Below are positions 1 through 14,200 of a stretch of 64,000 bases of DNA, piece after piece (the first letter of the stretch is position 1; every line of letters begins with the position of its first letter). This stretch comes from Branchiostoma floridae (Eukaryota; Chordata; Leptocardii; Amphioxiformes; Branchiostomatidae). Made by a program: the position numbers and the translations under genes. The DNA lies in NCBI RefSeq assembly GCF_000003815.2, contig NC_049981.1, forward strand, positions 6,408,117 to 6,472,116, given 5' to 3'. The notes under the pieces were generated by a model. It made no database searches, was not told the DNA's origin, and was given only the letters and a program-made list of their open reading frames with translations.

Positions 1-119
1 TCCTGTCTTTTTCTTTCCTGTCTTTTTTAACATATACCAAACGCTCAAATTTGTGCGAGGTGCGAGCCAACAGTTCGCTTCGAAGCCTGTTTGACAGGAT
101 TCTGCTTGACCATTGTCAG

Positions 120-570
120 ATAGCAATCTTAAATGTCTTGATAGGCTTCTGATCTCTTTCAGTTGTGAACAATGACTATCGTGGCCACATTCTTTATTTG
201 ATGGTAACATCATCTCCAAGCTAAACCATTGAGAAGCAGAATGCATCATGCGTTATTATAAACGATGGTGGTACGGCAAAGCACAATGGAAAAGGATGAA
301 GAAAGACTGAATGCAGCTGCAGGACTTTCTAAAGACTGCAGATGCAGAACTCAGTAACTGATAATGATGATGATGATACGGCGGCTTCGAATTCAGTACT
401 TCTTGAAACTTCGAAATATCTAACTGTATTGTCTTGATAGGCTTCTCATCTCTTCAGTGTGAATAACGACGAGGCAAGTTCCTAACTAGATGGTAATATC
501 ATCTCAAAGGTAACAAAAATTGAGAGGAAGAATGTATCATGCGTCGTCATTAACCATGATGATACGGCTT
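120..570. repeat. Diverged two-copy tandem duplication
   Basis: A block beginning gtcttgataggcttct at about 135 recurs at about 431, an offset of 296 bases. Both copies continue through a matching stretch with 'gatggtaa..tcatctc' and end in 'atgcatcatgcg' or 'tgtatcatgcg' followed by a 'gat..tacggc' segment. The copies differ by substitutions and small indels, so the duplication is old. Confidence 0.6.
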
Positions 571-1099
571 TACTACGTACCCACATACCAAATATTAGTA
601 CAATTCATCTAGGCAGATTATGGTGGGACGGTATTATATAACCACCAGGGGAAAAACAAGGTTCGACATCATTCCAGTCAGTCTCAAGGCAATAAGTTAT
701 AGAGATTAGGGGTGGGTACAGGTAAAGAAAAGTTTGGTACAGGTACGGTCCAGAGGACCGGGTCCAGGTCCGAACATGAACCTAGACCTAAATTGTTTGT
801 GAATTGGCAATACAATTGGCACTTGGAATCATCAAAACAATGGTCAATATCGTTACAAAGGAATTTGTTTGCTGGAGGATCCTATCTTAACGAAAATAAC
901 GCTAACGATCTCTGTTAAGTTAGATCAGCCTTGACTGTAGAAACGTGATAAAAATGACTATCAACTCTCCCCTAGTTCGCTCTTTTTCTTGGAACAAATA
1001 AGCCTCAAAACACGTGAACGCCTGCCGCAGTAGTGCCGGTATAATCTGTTCATTTTCGAATTGGTTTAACATCTGGTCTACTGAATTATTTCAGGTCCG

Positions 1100-1590
1100 C
1101 CTTTTTTTTTACCTGTCCAAAAAGAAAAAAAAAAACGGTTTTGTACCGGTACATCGTACCCCTAATAGGAACACCATTCTACATTCAATCGCAATGTCTT
1201 ACTTCTTTAATGTGGGATTTAATGACATTATGCAACATTACAACGCCCTTCCACACAGAGCGGGGACCATTGCATGCTACCTCCACAGGCTCCAGGACGC
1301 AGGAGTACAGTTTTAGGGTGGAACAGCCTCTAGCTCTCACCAGCTTGACACCCGCGGCCATACTAACCGGATGATATAGTGTTAAACCCAAGCAGGGAAA
1401 TTTGGACAAATTTGTTGCGTGACTCACTTACGTTAGAAGGCCTAGTGCTCGTTTCGTGAATTTACGATGATAATGAGTTTGATACCAGTGGAAAGAAATT
1501 CACACACGCTTTTGAATTATATATATAATGCATTGAAATTGATGCAGAAACAACGGAAATATAATGTACTAAGCTTTTTGTGTCGAGTTT
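1100..1590 (+). pseudogene. Tc1-like transposase relic
   Basis: The frame near 1160-1316 reads ..RNTILHSIAMSYFFNVGFND followed by HYNALPHRA, which resembles the second catalytic Asp region of Tc1 transposases (QDNARPH). The Asp is replaced by His here. The downstream 200 bases resemble the terminal inverted repeat of the fuller element at 59528-60790, ending in ctttttgtgtcgagtt. Only the right half of the element is recognisable. Confidence 0.55.
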
Positions 1591-2999
1591 ATCTCGCTTG
1601 ACTGACCCCTTTAAATTGACATGCATTACAAAGACGGTATTGGAGCGCCTTCTGGCAGCAAGTGGCGGTACTTCAACCTGGTAATGACATTGCCTACACT
1701 GTACTGTAGCGACCTCTGGTGATAAGGTAAGATACTGTAGCAAGGCAACAACTGTCACGTACAGACCACTTGCCGTAGACTTCAGACATTTAACATTACA
1801 ACCACAAAACAGATTTAAAGCAGAAAATGGTGTGTACGTGTAAGGGTATCATCTCGTCATTAACTTCGTGGTAAACTTACTTTTTGGTGATTCTCGCAAT
1901 TACTAGTAATAAGATCAGAGGTGTAATGAAGTGGCTAGGCACTCGAACAGATTCCTTATTACCTACCTAAGCGTCCAGATCAGATACATGCCTCTTCCTT
2001 CTCCCATTACGACTTGTCGGACACCACCACCCTTTACTACTGTTTTAGCATCTTCTGACCGAGGATGTTATATATGTTAACAACGTTTCAACAACACCCT
2101 AGACTTTTACTTGTCGGTCATCTCACGTGGCGCTTTTTACATACAAATAGAAAATTCCATGAGACGGTATGCATGCTTATACTGTTTTCATTTTCCGCTA
2201 GGTGGCGTCATTAGACCACTCGACAGTATGGTATTCATACAAATGATGTGATATGTTACCTATGATCAAACGTGCGTATATGTTCAAGTCCGTATGAGCT
2301 CCGTATGGAATTCGTAGCCTATATCAAGCTTCACAGGTCCCTGGAAAAACAGTAGAAATTTGATAAATATATACCCATAATATGCATGAGGTGTTAGCTG
2401 TCTGAGGAGTATGGTTTGCGACAAGTTAACTCCTCTGGCATTTTATCTGGCTAGACTTGAATATATACGCACGTGTGAACCCACATTAGAGCGAGTATGA
2501 ATGACAGCAGGATCAAAGTGAAGCCGAAGTGTAAACGAAGAAGAAAGTGCATGTACTGGATGAGAAACGAGCGAATGGTTATGCGGGATAAAGTATAGGT
2601 GTAAGAAGTTTCTCTACGTAGTTTTATTATACGTAGTTGAAAACATTCAATGAGATTTATATCAGAGAACCATATTTGAACATTACAAATTTTGAAAACC
2701 GTAGAACCATACGTATATTCCGTATTAGCTCTCAACTGTTGAAGAGGCTGCCCACCCGTTTTGAGATGAATAAATAGATTTAAAAAAAAGATCTCTTACA
2801 TGTTGAATCTGGCAGCCATGACCATATCCATCTACAAGATAGACTATGCACATTTTTAGAAACTCGCGTATTGAAGATGAATTTTTTTACTAGACTGTGT
2901 AGTGTATGAAAACGAACGTCAATCTCTGTTAAAATTAATTCAGCTATATCAGAGTTGTAAGACATCATCAAAGCAGAATAGCACTTTAGAAGTTTCTTT

Positions 3000-3330
3000 G
3001 CGTTAGTGTTGCGGTCTCACCCCCGTACGAGCCAGTACGGGCGACGCACGTGCCCTGTACAGCCATCTTACACTATGCGAGTGAGTAAGGAAAGCGCACG
3101 TAAGCAGCACGTGTAAGTACGGCTTGCATACGGTAACGTGGCAATCGCACAGGGATCGTTCGTTGTAAGCACGTAAAACTCACCGTGTCACTTGCGCAAC
3201 AAACGATGCACGCAACCACTTACGGCCAGGCTTGGCGTGCAGACCACATATTTACAACGTGCGTTTAGACGTATTCTCTCCCTGCTCTTGCCATTCCTTC
3301 CCCACGTTTGCAGAAAATCGTGGCGGACGT
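3000..3330. other. ACGT/CpG-rich unexplained stretch
   Basis: The stretch is unusually rich in acgt, cacgtg and gtacgg words compared with its AT-rich surroundings. Short open frames on both strands have no recognisable homology. It could be an old repeat or a regulatory CpG patch; nothing visible decides between these. Confidence 0.25.
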
Positions 3331-4813
3331 GGCCTCCCCCCAAAATAACGCACGGACAAAAAACACACACGGCGGTTTGTGACCTAGACTTTACTAATTC
3401 TCATGCGGTCATTGTTTTCTCCAACAGAATTTCTTCTTCACCATAAGCTAATCGTTTATAAATTTAAGCCAGTCGATCACCTTTTCTCTATGGAGCGGTC
3501 TTCCTTCGGCAACCGGACGAGCCTCGCAGGCTTGGTCGCTCTCCTTTGACCTTCCTTCCTGGTTGTGACGTTATCTTAAAAACGGCTGTCGAAACTAGTC
3601 GAAGTGGCACAAACCTTTGTACCTGAACGATTCGCTATAAAACTCCCTTAGTCAAACAGATTACGTCATGACAATACTGTCTCATGATCGACTGAAGTCA
3701 TGCGGTTATGGCTTCTCAGAAATGGCTTATTACTTTATCAAATTTCCCCAAGGGGAATTTTTGAGCTATTGTTAGCAATTATGGAAAAAACCTAGGATAG
3801 TCTTGAACGGCACTAATACAATAGCTTTAGTATGTTAGTATGGTTTCTTTAAGTGTTGGAAACCGTTTTTCAGGTCAGGCTAAATTTATTAATTACTGCT
3901 GCGGAACAAATCACTGACAGTTAATCACCGATGTACCATTATACCCCTCCAGTGAATGGATTGGTCTTTTAAACTTCTAAGTTAATGCCGTTGCTATCCA
4001 GCATTATAACCCAAACAAAGGTTCTGCTCTGGTTGTTGACGCATTTTGGGCATTTGTGTTGTCAAGAAGAAGACGGGACAAAATAGATAGCCCGACAAAA
4101 ACGCCTAAGTACACGTAAAAACAGCCGGAGCCGAACCTCTGCTTGGAGAGTAAACAAACTGAGAGTTCACTAGGGAACTTCTTGTGCTATTATTGGAACT
4201 CGGGTCTAATGACAACATAATAACAAAAACACGAGGGATTGTATGTTTGCGAGTTGTTTTTGGTCTTGAAATGTGTTCATTTGGTACCTTGATGTGTTTT
4301 GGTGTATAATATCTTCATTATGTGGAAAATCTCACTCCGGTCAAGTGGAATTAATTCTGTGCAAGGTAGCTGCTTAGACAGCGAATTATTACTCAGTACC
4401 ACACCACCCAGTAAATATTTGCACATTTAATCACCTGACACGTTATAAATCAATTTTTAAAAAGTCCCTTTTCAAAGTCCACTGTCTTTCTGGGGAACTT
4501 TTTGTCTGGCTATTGTTAGAATCATTGCAAGACGTCATTAGACAAAACCACTTGCAACGGCGTGTTTCTTGTTTCTATGTTATTTTATTATGTTTACTTG
4601 GTTTGCTTTGTTTTCATTGCTTGACGTGTTATTGTGATTTCTTGACATTAGAAGAAACTCTCTCCAGATCAAATTGACTAACTGCAACTAAAGTCTGACA
4701 ATGAATGATTTATCTTTGTATTCACATACCCCCTGTAGTCAACGAATGGTCTAGTCGAAAAAAAGTTTATTAGTTCCTACAGTTGGGCTATCAGGCGCAG
4801 TTGAGATTTCGCC

Positions 4814-5224
4814 ATGGCTTCGACAGTACAGGAACGGACGACGGACGACGAAGGAGCCCCGGACAGCCAGTCTGGCCAACTGCACATCCAGCCGCGTGTT
4901 GTTAACGACGAAGAGGACGCCGAAGATGCTTGCACTTGGCGTCGGATGTTTAAGTTGGTTTTGGCTCTCGTGATGATGGTCGTCATGCTGGCTTGCATGG
5001 TGTTCAGTACTCTCTTCACCTTCGCTCTGGCCAAGGATCTGAAGAACGAAGTCATCAGTACTAGTGTTGGAAACGGAACGACTCTAGACCACTCGGCCGA
5101 CGCTGACTTCGTGGCTCTGTGGCTGATACTTTTCCTCCCTCCTGCATTCGGCCTCGTATTGGCCATGAAGGACAAAAGCGTCAGCAGTGGTCAGCCGTGG
5201 CCAAACATGAAGTCACTTGTATGG
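4814..5224 (+). CDS. CHS: Chitin synthase A exon 1: N-terminus, first membrane segments
   Basis: It encodes residues 1-137: an acidic cytosolic head (about 1-44), a hydrophobic helix at about 45-73, a short loop with an N-glycosylation sequon, and a second helix at about 99-117. It ends after a Trp codon at the donor GTGAGT (phase 0). Gene B exon 1 has the same plan and the same phase. A piggyBac-like element relic begins only 17 bases past the donor. Confidence 0.85.
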
Positions 5225-8200
5225 GTGAGTAATTGTTCTGATTAACCCTATTTTGCCCGTCTTTTGAGACCTGCGCCAACTTTCGTTTCGCACATCGCCA
5301 GAACGGCTAAAGCTGTTAGTTTGTTGACAGGCATTTTTTTTACGAAAATTTCAAATTTCGGTTCTAACAATGTATTTTCACATTTATTTGCTATGTTACT
5401 GCTATTTTTCTACATAACTATCACTTAGAATTTGTACGTACCTGTTATTTTTTTATCTAAAAAGATTAACATGAACGTTTGTAGTCTATTTTCATTGTTT
5501 TTGCCATTATTTGCTGAAGAAATGTAATTTTTAAAATTCAAGGTGGTGGATTTAAGATGGTGCATTTGAGACTGTTACCTTAGATATGCATGGCATCATT
5601 TTGACGTCATTGATGTTGCTATTGGCAACACAAGACGTAACAAACATTATCATTCTGCTATTAACACTTGCTATTACATTTGTGTTGCATACCTTGAAGT
5701 TTCCTGGGAATACCCTTTTTTTCCGTTGTTCCGGCAAATACACTCAAATTTATGACGACATGATTATGTCATATTACGCTATGATAACGTCAAATTTCTA
5801 AAAATCTGCATTATATGCCTATAATTCTCTGCAGATTTGGTGTTCATATACACGAATTACAGGATTTAGACGGAGCGGACCTCAAAAGCCCCCCGGCCCC
5901 CGGCCCAGATTTTTAAAAAAAGCCCGGTCTGAATCAGGGTCAACAGTTGGCCTATGTACCGCATTGTACTGCATTGCTTGTAATTTAGTTGGTTTGTGAA
6001 GATGAATGAAAATTCCGAAGTGCAAGTTTTTTTTTGTTTTATACCGGTCAAATTAGAAGTACAGATTGAACTGCATGTATGTCTTGTGAAAGTTAAAGTT
6101 ATTTAAAAATGACCTCGAATCGAATTGCGACCTGAGGGGTACGGGTCAATTTGGTCTGTACGTCAAGATTAAAAACACATTTCTTTAAGATAGCGAAAAT
6201 GCGACGAAGGAAATTTTCATCAAAAATTTAAACAAATTGACTTCGTTGATTTCCGGTCATGAGGAACACAGCTTTGATCAAAGTTCAACCTTGCTATTGC
6301 CACTTACCAACTGATTTCCAAAAGGATGTCGTTTGGAAAGTAATGACCATAATGCGTTGAAATTGTCTAAATATTGATATTGGGTTTCATAGTAAGTAAT
6401 CATGCACCGAAATTTGGCTACTTTTTCCATTTGTTTTACCGGCGACGGTCTCGTTTTCTTGCAGTGGTGGCATGACCAGGAGCGATTGTCCATTTCGGCA
6501 TAGGGGAGGAGGGGAGGGGGGGGGGGGTTGTGGCGGGCTCTACCAACTCTAGGTTGAACTTTAGACCTCTTGTGATTATACTATGTAAATGTAAACAGTT
6601 CAATAACATGGGCAAACATCATCAGTCATTGTTCAAACTAGGGTGGTAACCTCATATACCGCCGCTCTGCCAATTTAACATAGTCCTAGATGAACTTCAT
6701 AGTTCAAGAACTAATCTTTTGACGTATTGTTGTCTTCCAAGGCGTTTATTTACATTTTGTATGGCATGTTAAGACTCACACAAATCCAACTTAAGTACCG
6801 GTTGCAGTTATAATGTAGATTACAACGCGCTCTCGCCGTCGCTAATTTCCGTGTCATTACATAAACGGTCGTCGCTTTTTAAAACGATGGTCGTCTTTTT
6901 AACCCTATTCCGACCGGGGGGAGGGCTTCGGAGGCTTGCGCTAAATTTCATGTCTCATAACGTCAGAACGGCTTACGTTAGAGCCACCGAATTTCGTGAG
7001 TTTTCCTGAAAGTTAGTTAGCAACAATTTCAAAAAGTTTGGCTAATTTTCCATATTTTTGGTTGCCATGGCAACCGTTTGTTGCAGGCATTTTTGACGAA
7101 ATTCGCAAATTTCAGTTGTAACAATGTATTTTAATGTTTATGTAAATGTAAATATCTTTTATATTTACATATCAATAAATTATGCTAACTTGATGACGTA
7201 ATTCGTCAAAATCCAAAATCGCGGACCCTATGACCAGATCAAGAATAACTAGCCTATAATGCCTTAAAATTCGTTACTACCTGTTATTTTTCATCAAAAA
7301 AAACGTTCAAATGAAGGTTTTTAGTCTATTTCCATGGTATTTTGCGATTATTTGCTGAAAAAAATGTGCTATTGAAAATTCAATGTGGTGGATATACGAG
7401 GGATGAGCCCAACTGGTATTATTAGATATGCTTGACGTCATTTTATGACTTTAAGAATTACAGGACTCAGAAAGGGAGGACCTCACACCCCCAGGGATGA
7501 GCGGTCTTAATATGGTTACGTAAACTACTTTTAGCACGCAACGTCTTTAGATGTTCCATCACATACGTTTTTGGTGCTTGTCAGTCTCTGTCCCCAAAAG
7601 TTATCAAACGCCCGGGTATGTATAGATCGTTTTTCACGTGACGTCACAGTCACATTTGACCGTTCGAACTGCTCGATCTCCACACGACTGTGTGTTGCAC
7701 ATGGTGGACCAGTCCGTGAAAAGAAGGTTTTTTTTTCAATCGAATGAGTTGAAACTTGGCACAAAGGTCAAAGCATCTATTCTCTTGAGATTGAAATATC
7801 TCAATTTGTTGTTCACGTTTTTATGAGTGACTGAGTTGAGTTTATGATGACCACACCCTTATAATCCTGTCGGAAGAAAATAGAGGTTCAGTTAACGTGC
7901 AATTGATAATGTCCCTGACTCATTTGTATACATTGTAAGAAACTGAAACTACACATATATCAAGTTGCATTTCTCAATAAGCCACATGCCTATTTTCATC
8001 TTTTAAATCCGATCATTTATTCATTTTTTTTGTTTGTTCCTGGGGTGAAAGTGCGGTATGATAGCGGTCGTCAGGGTCGTGGATTAGGGGTGGACTGCTT
8101 AAATTTTCCGTAACTGAAATTTGTTCATTAACTGACAGAAATCAAACTTAGCGCACTTCTTGGTCTTGAAACAGTTAATGATTGTGCTAAGTTTTGTATC

Positions 8201-11200
8201 ATTTGGATGATGGAAAAGCAGTCTACAAAAACTGTTCAAAAACAGTCAACAAATCACGTAACCGGCTATTAATCAAACTGTCTGCAATATAGTAACTCAC
8301 TCCATTCTAGCAGCTGTAAAAGATGAACCATTGAGAGTTCAGACATGAAATTTGGCATGTTACCTATGGACACATTTGCTATTAAACAGATGAAATTCCA
8401 ATTTCCTACAATAGTTTTAAAAGGGTCAGATCTAGAGGAACTGATGTCCTGACAAGCTCCCAAGGGTGTGAAATCAAATCAGTTGCCCATAATTACACAG
8501 ACATAAGAATATGAACAACAAATTGGGGCATTCCAATCTCAAGAAGATTATATGCTTGCACTTTTGTGCCAAATTTCAACTCTTTCGATAAAAAAATGAG
8601 CCTGTAAGTGTTATAAAACCAATGGCATTACGTTTTGAAGGCCCCTCCTATAATACTTTTCGTTCCCAAAAGCTGTTCGGTCGGGCCCCGGTTTGGAAAT
8701 GTGACCATATTGAGAAGTCTTGTTTCCGGTCTCCACAGATCGCTGTTGCAAGTGTTGCCGAGGTGGCCGGGCTGTTGCTGTTCACCTTTCACGTGCTGCC
8801 AGACGACCACGTTGACATCACAACCGCTGTTGTTCTGATGAACGGGGTTCTCGTTGGTCATGTTATACCAGGGCGCTTCAAGCTTAAGCAGCTGTGGCCT
8901 ATCGTGTCTGCTAGTCTCTGTATTGTTTCTGGTGTGGTCTATCAAGTAGTGTCGCTTGTCGATCATTCTCCACTTCCGACAGTTTCTCCACTACCCACAG
9001 TTTCCCCCTTTACTACAGTTTCTCCACAACCCACAGCATCTCCACTACCCAAAGATTCCCCACTGCTTTGGAAGATTCCCTTGTCCCTTTGTCTTCTGAC
9101 CTTCGCCTGGTTCCCTAAAGTCCAAGAGAGTCAAATGACAGCAAACATATCCTCTCCAAACCAGCGTAGACGTCAACGACAACGTGGTCGTCGACAAATC
9201 TCTGAGAGTATGAATTCTTCACAGTCATATCAAAAGCAGAATAACCCGGAGCAAGGCAACGAGGACGTCATCGTTCGAGGAGAGTCCAAAACCGCTCATT
9301 TGGGGGCCACGATTGTAAAGAACTCTGTCAGCATGATCTGTCTAGTCATAGCGTTATTTGTGATGCCGTTTGATACATCTATTGGCCTTAGTTCAGGAGT
9401 TTCTGTGAGCGATGGATTCAACTACCTATACCTAAGGACGGACGACGCAATGCTTTCTATATTCCCTGCTTTCGGTGTGTACGTTCTTGGGATAACCGCC
9501 TGTGCCATGTGCATGCAGTTCTGTTTTCTCTTTTCTCTGTGGGTTGCCCCCGTTTTGACGCTTGTCTTCGCCGTCTTCTTGGACATGTGTCCATGGTTTG
9601 ACAACGACTTGTGGTGCAAGGAGGGAAGACAGGCTGTTTTCGGGGACTACGACTATTTGACAGTCGGTGCGGTCGTCGTTGGACAACTTATCTGTAACGT
9701 CTACAACTATATCGAGACAGCGCCAGAAATCCACGAAAAGGTGTCAAACGTAAGTAATTTCCGTTAATGTAACGATGCGCTCATTCAACGTTTTCGGATT
9801 GAGTGATTTGAACCTGTATAACGTGTACATAATAAGGATCGAATCATTATGTACTTATATAAATACTACTAGTAGTATACTCAGTAACAGTTTTTTTGGA
9901 ATGGTCTGTTATACAACGTATTGAGAGGTAGCACTTCTGGTCATAGCTATGTTGCTGCATCTACTACGTTACCTCAGATAAACTAAAGAAGTTCAGTCCT
10001 AAGCACCCTCTGATCTGTCTGTATCTAGATGTTCTGGTACCCCAACCACACCGGAGTGTTGACCGGCCAACACATGCTGCTCAACAGGACTAAGATCCCT
10101 GAACATCCGGCCCAACCCCCGCCTGAAGCAACAGATCTGCGTGGACGTGTGATGATCTGTACCACTATGTACCGTGAGGTATGTAGACATTTACTAGTAT
10201 TTCCGGCAATCGTTACCTCTGTAAAAAAAGTAGGTATTGTAATTAGTTGGTGTGTTTGTTTGTGCGTTTTTTTTTTAGTCATGTGTTCAGCAGTGGCCAT
10301 TTCAATGCTAGGCACCTTGGGTACACTAACAGGAAGTTGGGGCAAAGGTGTCAGAAAGGTCCGAAAAAAGTGACAGGAAATGGAATTTGCCAGAGTCCAG
10401 AGTTTTTCCCCAGGCGTATAATGCAGCGTTTTATCCATAGTGTGCGTAAGCCAGCTTTGGATTATTACATTCGTTATTTTTTCGGTTCTAACTTGACGTT
10501 GTGTCTCTATATGTAGGCCAACATCACATAACTATAGTAGCTGTGGATGGACTTTCATGATGTTGAGCATTTAAGTAGCAGCTGAAGAAATGAAGGACCT
10601 GTTCAAAAATGATTCACCTGGCACTTTCCGTCGACACTGTAGCGGGGCGAGTGTGTATGTGTTTGCTGACAAGATATCTCGAGACGTTGTGTATGATTTT
10701 TGATAGTCATGTAGGGGCTAGGAAAAGGAGGATCAAGTTCGATAATGGGCCTCCTACCAGCGAGTTACGGTACTGCAGCGGAGGTTCAAAGATGGAGGTA
10801 CAATTTTTCTCATGTGCCAGGTTCATGATTTCTGAGTAGTGGATCTTTAGGCAAGGAAAAAGTCGTGAACCCCCCCCCCCCCTTGCGGCTTGTTTTCAAC
10901 TGCAGTGGGCGATTTTGTTGCTAAGGAAAGTAATAAGTCAAGCAGGGGTTGATGGATGTGCATTATTTTTGTATGTATATACCTTAGGTGATGATTAAAA
11001 TCCTGAAGTGTATTTTATGAAAATCTGAGCTTCATTTACATGATTAATGAGGAAAATGTGTAATTCCATAAATCGACCTCTTTTCTTGTACACTCAGGAC
11101 TTTGCCTGCACGCCGGCAGTGCACCATACTTGTATAGTATAGTTGATGACAGGTTTGTGATAGCAAGTTTGTGAGTATTCTTTTTTAAGTTTGTGTTTGT

Positions 11201-14200
11201 GACTTTAAGGTCATGGGCTATACAAATACAACTCAAAACATAACCTTCTTGGCAAAGGTAAAAATAGAATAACGGACATTGTTCTTAATGTGCATCTGTC
11301 ATTGTACCGTGTTAAATAATCATGACCTCACTACTTCACTTGAAAAAAAAAAACACCAAACAGCTGTATTTGTTGATCTGACCTACATTACTTATAGAGC
11401 AAGGGGAGACAGTGTCCCCGATCATGAATAGAGGTAGATACGAGGGGCGTGCAATAAGAAATGGTCCTGACCCACTTCCAGTTGTCTGATCTAAATGAAA
11501 TTTTGTATGTGTAATAATTCATATCTCTATGGGTTATGTTGCAAAAGACAGCTCTGAACTAATTGTGGTTTCTGATTTACTGGTGTTTGAACTTAGTCAG
11601 GTGCGAAATGGACCAGGTGTGAAATGGAACCAGTTGAGTGTCGCGCAGTGATCCGGTTTTTGTATTTGAAAGGACGCACACCAAAGAAGACTTTTGATGA
11701 AATAAATGAAACTTATGGTGATGATGCCCCATCATATGACCTTGTAAAACGCTGGCATCCTGAATTCAAACGTGGCTGGAAGTCTGTGGAAACAGCTTCC
11801 AGACCTGGTCGTCCCTCTTGTGCCATTGATGAGGCATCAGTTGGAGGACCAACCTGGGGTGTCCTACAAAATCGGTGTCCAGAGCTGCATCAAACGATGG
11901 GAGAAATGCATAACTCTGGGTGATTCCTATGAAGAGAAAGACTAATAACTGTGCCAAGTTTCATTAATCTCCTGCTATGGGAAATGGGTCAGGACCATTA
12001 CTAATTGCACGCCCCTCGTAGAAGATTACCCAATCTACTCATTATCTACGTAAGTGACACCTTCCTTTGCATATATAAAGATATCATTATGTATAATCTA
12101 AGGTACCTGTATCCAAAAAAATATAAATATCCACCAACCCCTGCACGAGTTATCCTCCTCTTAAGTTACGAACAAAAAGGCCCACAGCAGTTCAAAACAA
12201 GCCACCAGGGGGCCCAAACTTGCACGACTTCCTCCCTGCCCAAAGACGTATCCACTGCACAAAAACGTGTACCTGGCACTTGAGGAAAATTTTATCACCA
12301 AACCTTGAACCTCCGCTGTAGTACCTTAACTTNNNNNNNNNNNNNNNNNNNNNNNNNNNNNNNNNNNNNNNNNNNNNNNNNNNNNNNNNNNNNNNNNNNN
12401 NNNNNNNNNNNNNNNNNNNNNNNNNNNNNNNNTAGACAGTCTAGAGTAATACAGTTTGGGGTGCTATCAGGGAGGTAATTACAGTTGGGTGCTATCAGGG
12501 AGGTCAAAGGTCAGCTTTGCGCGGAACCAAATGTCTTCAAAATCGCCATATGCACTCTTTAGAAGTCAGACTTGCCTGCCAATGTGAGATTTTCACCAAC
12601 TAAACCTCAGGTAGGTGACTTTTGACAGCCTTTTTCTGACATGTAATGTATGCATTTGATGCTAGGCGGCTATTGGAGGCCTGTCACCTAACAACATTTT
12701 CACATGGATTTGAAGTTCAAGTTAGACAAGTGTCGGTCACTTCGAGTGATGCGAGGTAGGGTCGTTACAAGTTTCAAAGACTTCCCGGAGACCGTTCTCC
12801 CAGGAAAGGTCCCCTGGGAGTAGTTAACTCAGGTGTTACGAGGGCTATGGTGGAGGTCTAAGGCTATGGTTTGGCTCCATATTGCTTTGCAAAAAGTGGC
12901 ACTTAGAAGGAAGAAATGGTACAATCTGCTCACCAAGACAGAAAGAGACTACTGTCCCTCAATTTAGGCACCTAAATTGGTATCTAAAACCTGCTAGGCT
13001 ACACTTTCAAGCATTTACTGACAGTGCATACTGTGCACAGAATGGGGGGGGGGGGTGTAGGTGAGCCATTGTGGCTTAGATTTCCCCTGAAATTGGTAAT
13101 GTGACCATGAGCCAACCTTCAATTGACTACCTTGACTTAGATTTGTGGAGAAATTCTTCCATTTTAATATTTTTTTGCCCTTTTTATCAGTTTTTGTATC
13201 CTTTGGCTATATTGCAATATGTACTATAATCACATGCTTACAGGTCTTAACTAACAGAGCATTTTAGTACAGATTCAGGTGCCTAAATGGAGGTAGAGTA
13301 GTCCCCTTGTGCCAAGCTGAGCAGTTTCCAACTCCTTCTCCTGTGATTGCCACTTTGTGCCAAATGCACATGGGATCTGTCCATACAGACTCAGACCACT
13401 GTCACAGCATAGAAGACAACTCTCAAACACCTGTTATCCAAACTATTCCCAAGAGACTATTCTTTGTCAGAAATCTTTGAAACCCGGGGGTGATACTTAG
13501 CAACCCTTTCTCCGCAACCATGTGAAAATAATTGAAATTTCTCTANNNNNNNNNNNNNNNNNNNNNNNNNNNNNNNNNNNNNNNNNNNNNNNNNNNNNNN
13601 NNNNNNNNNNNNNNNNNNNNNNNNNNNNNNNNNNNNNNNNNNNNNCAGACATGCGCAGTATTAGAATTTTGATGCCAGTGAAGATAGCTTGCAAAAGTAA
13701 GTGTAAAAACCTTTTTGTTGGGAAATGTTGGCATTTGGGAGCTGGAAATTATAGATTGGGGTTTTGGCTATTTTATTTTGTGAGAAAAATGGGCTTCTTA
13801 CCATGTTTGGAGTGTCGTAGACAGTCTAGAGTAATTACAGTTTGGGTGCTATCAGGGAGGTAATTACAGTTTGGGTGCTATCAGGGAGGTCAAAGGTCAG
13901 CTTTGCGCGGAACCAAATGTCTTCAAAATCGCCATATGCACTCTTTAGAAGTCAGACTTGCCTGCCAATGTGAGATTTTCACCAACTAAACCTCAGGTAG
14001 GTGACTTTTGACAGCCTTTTTCTGACATGTAATGTATGCATTTGATGCTAGGCGGCTATTGGAGGCCTGTCACCTAACAACATTTTCACATGGATTTGAA
14101 GTTCAAGTTAGACAAGTGTCGGTCACTTCGAGTGATGCGAGGTAGGGTCGTTACAAGTTTCAAAGACTTCCCGGAGACCGTTCTCCCAGGAAAGGTCCCC

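Larger units (their letters stand above)
1..4813. other. Intergenic region upstream of chitin synthase A
   Basis: I see no convincing protein-coding exon here. Short open frames lack family resemblance and clear splice signals. The region holds a diverged tandem duplication (about 120-570), a Tc1-like relic (about 1100-1590) and a CpG/ACGT-rich stretch (about 3000-3330). A TATA-like string (tataaaa) sits near 3637, but it lies more than 1 kb upstream of the start codon at 4814, so a promoter role would need an unseen 5' UTR exon. Confidence 0.5.

Noticed and set aside
3188-3446. Overlapping frames of 60 and 84 codons on opposite strands
   Set aside because: Chance frames in a CpG-rich stretch with few stops; no homology or splice sites.
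4814-10178. Possible N-terminal myosin motor on the chitin synthase
   Set aside because: No P-loop (GESGAGKT-like) or other myosin motif is found before the membrane segments in either gene. Exon 1 starts in a strong context and both genes match in plan.
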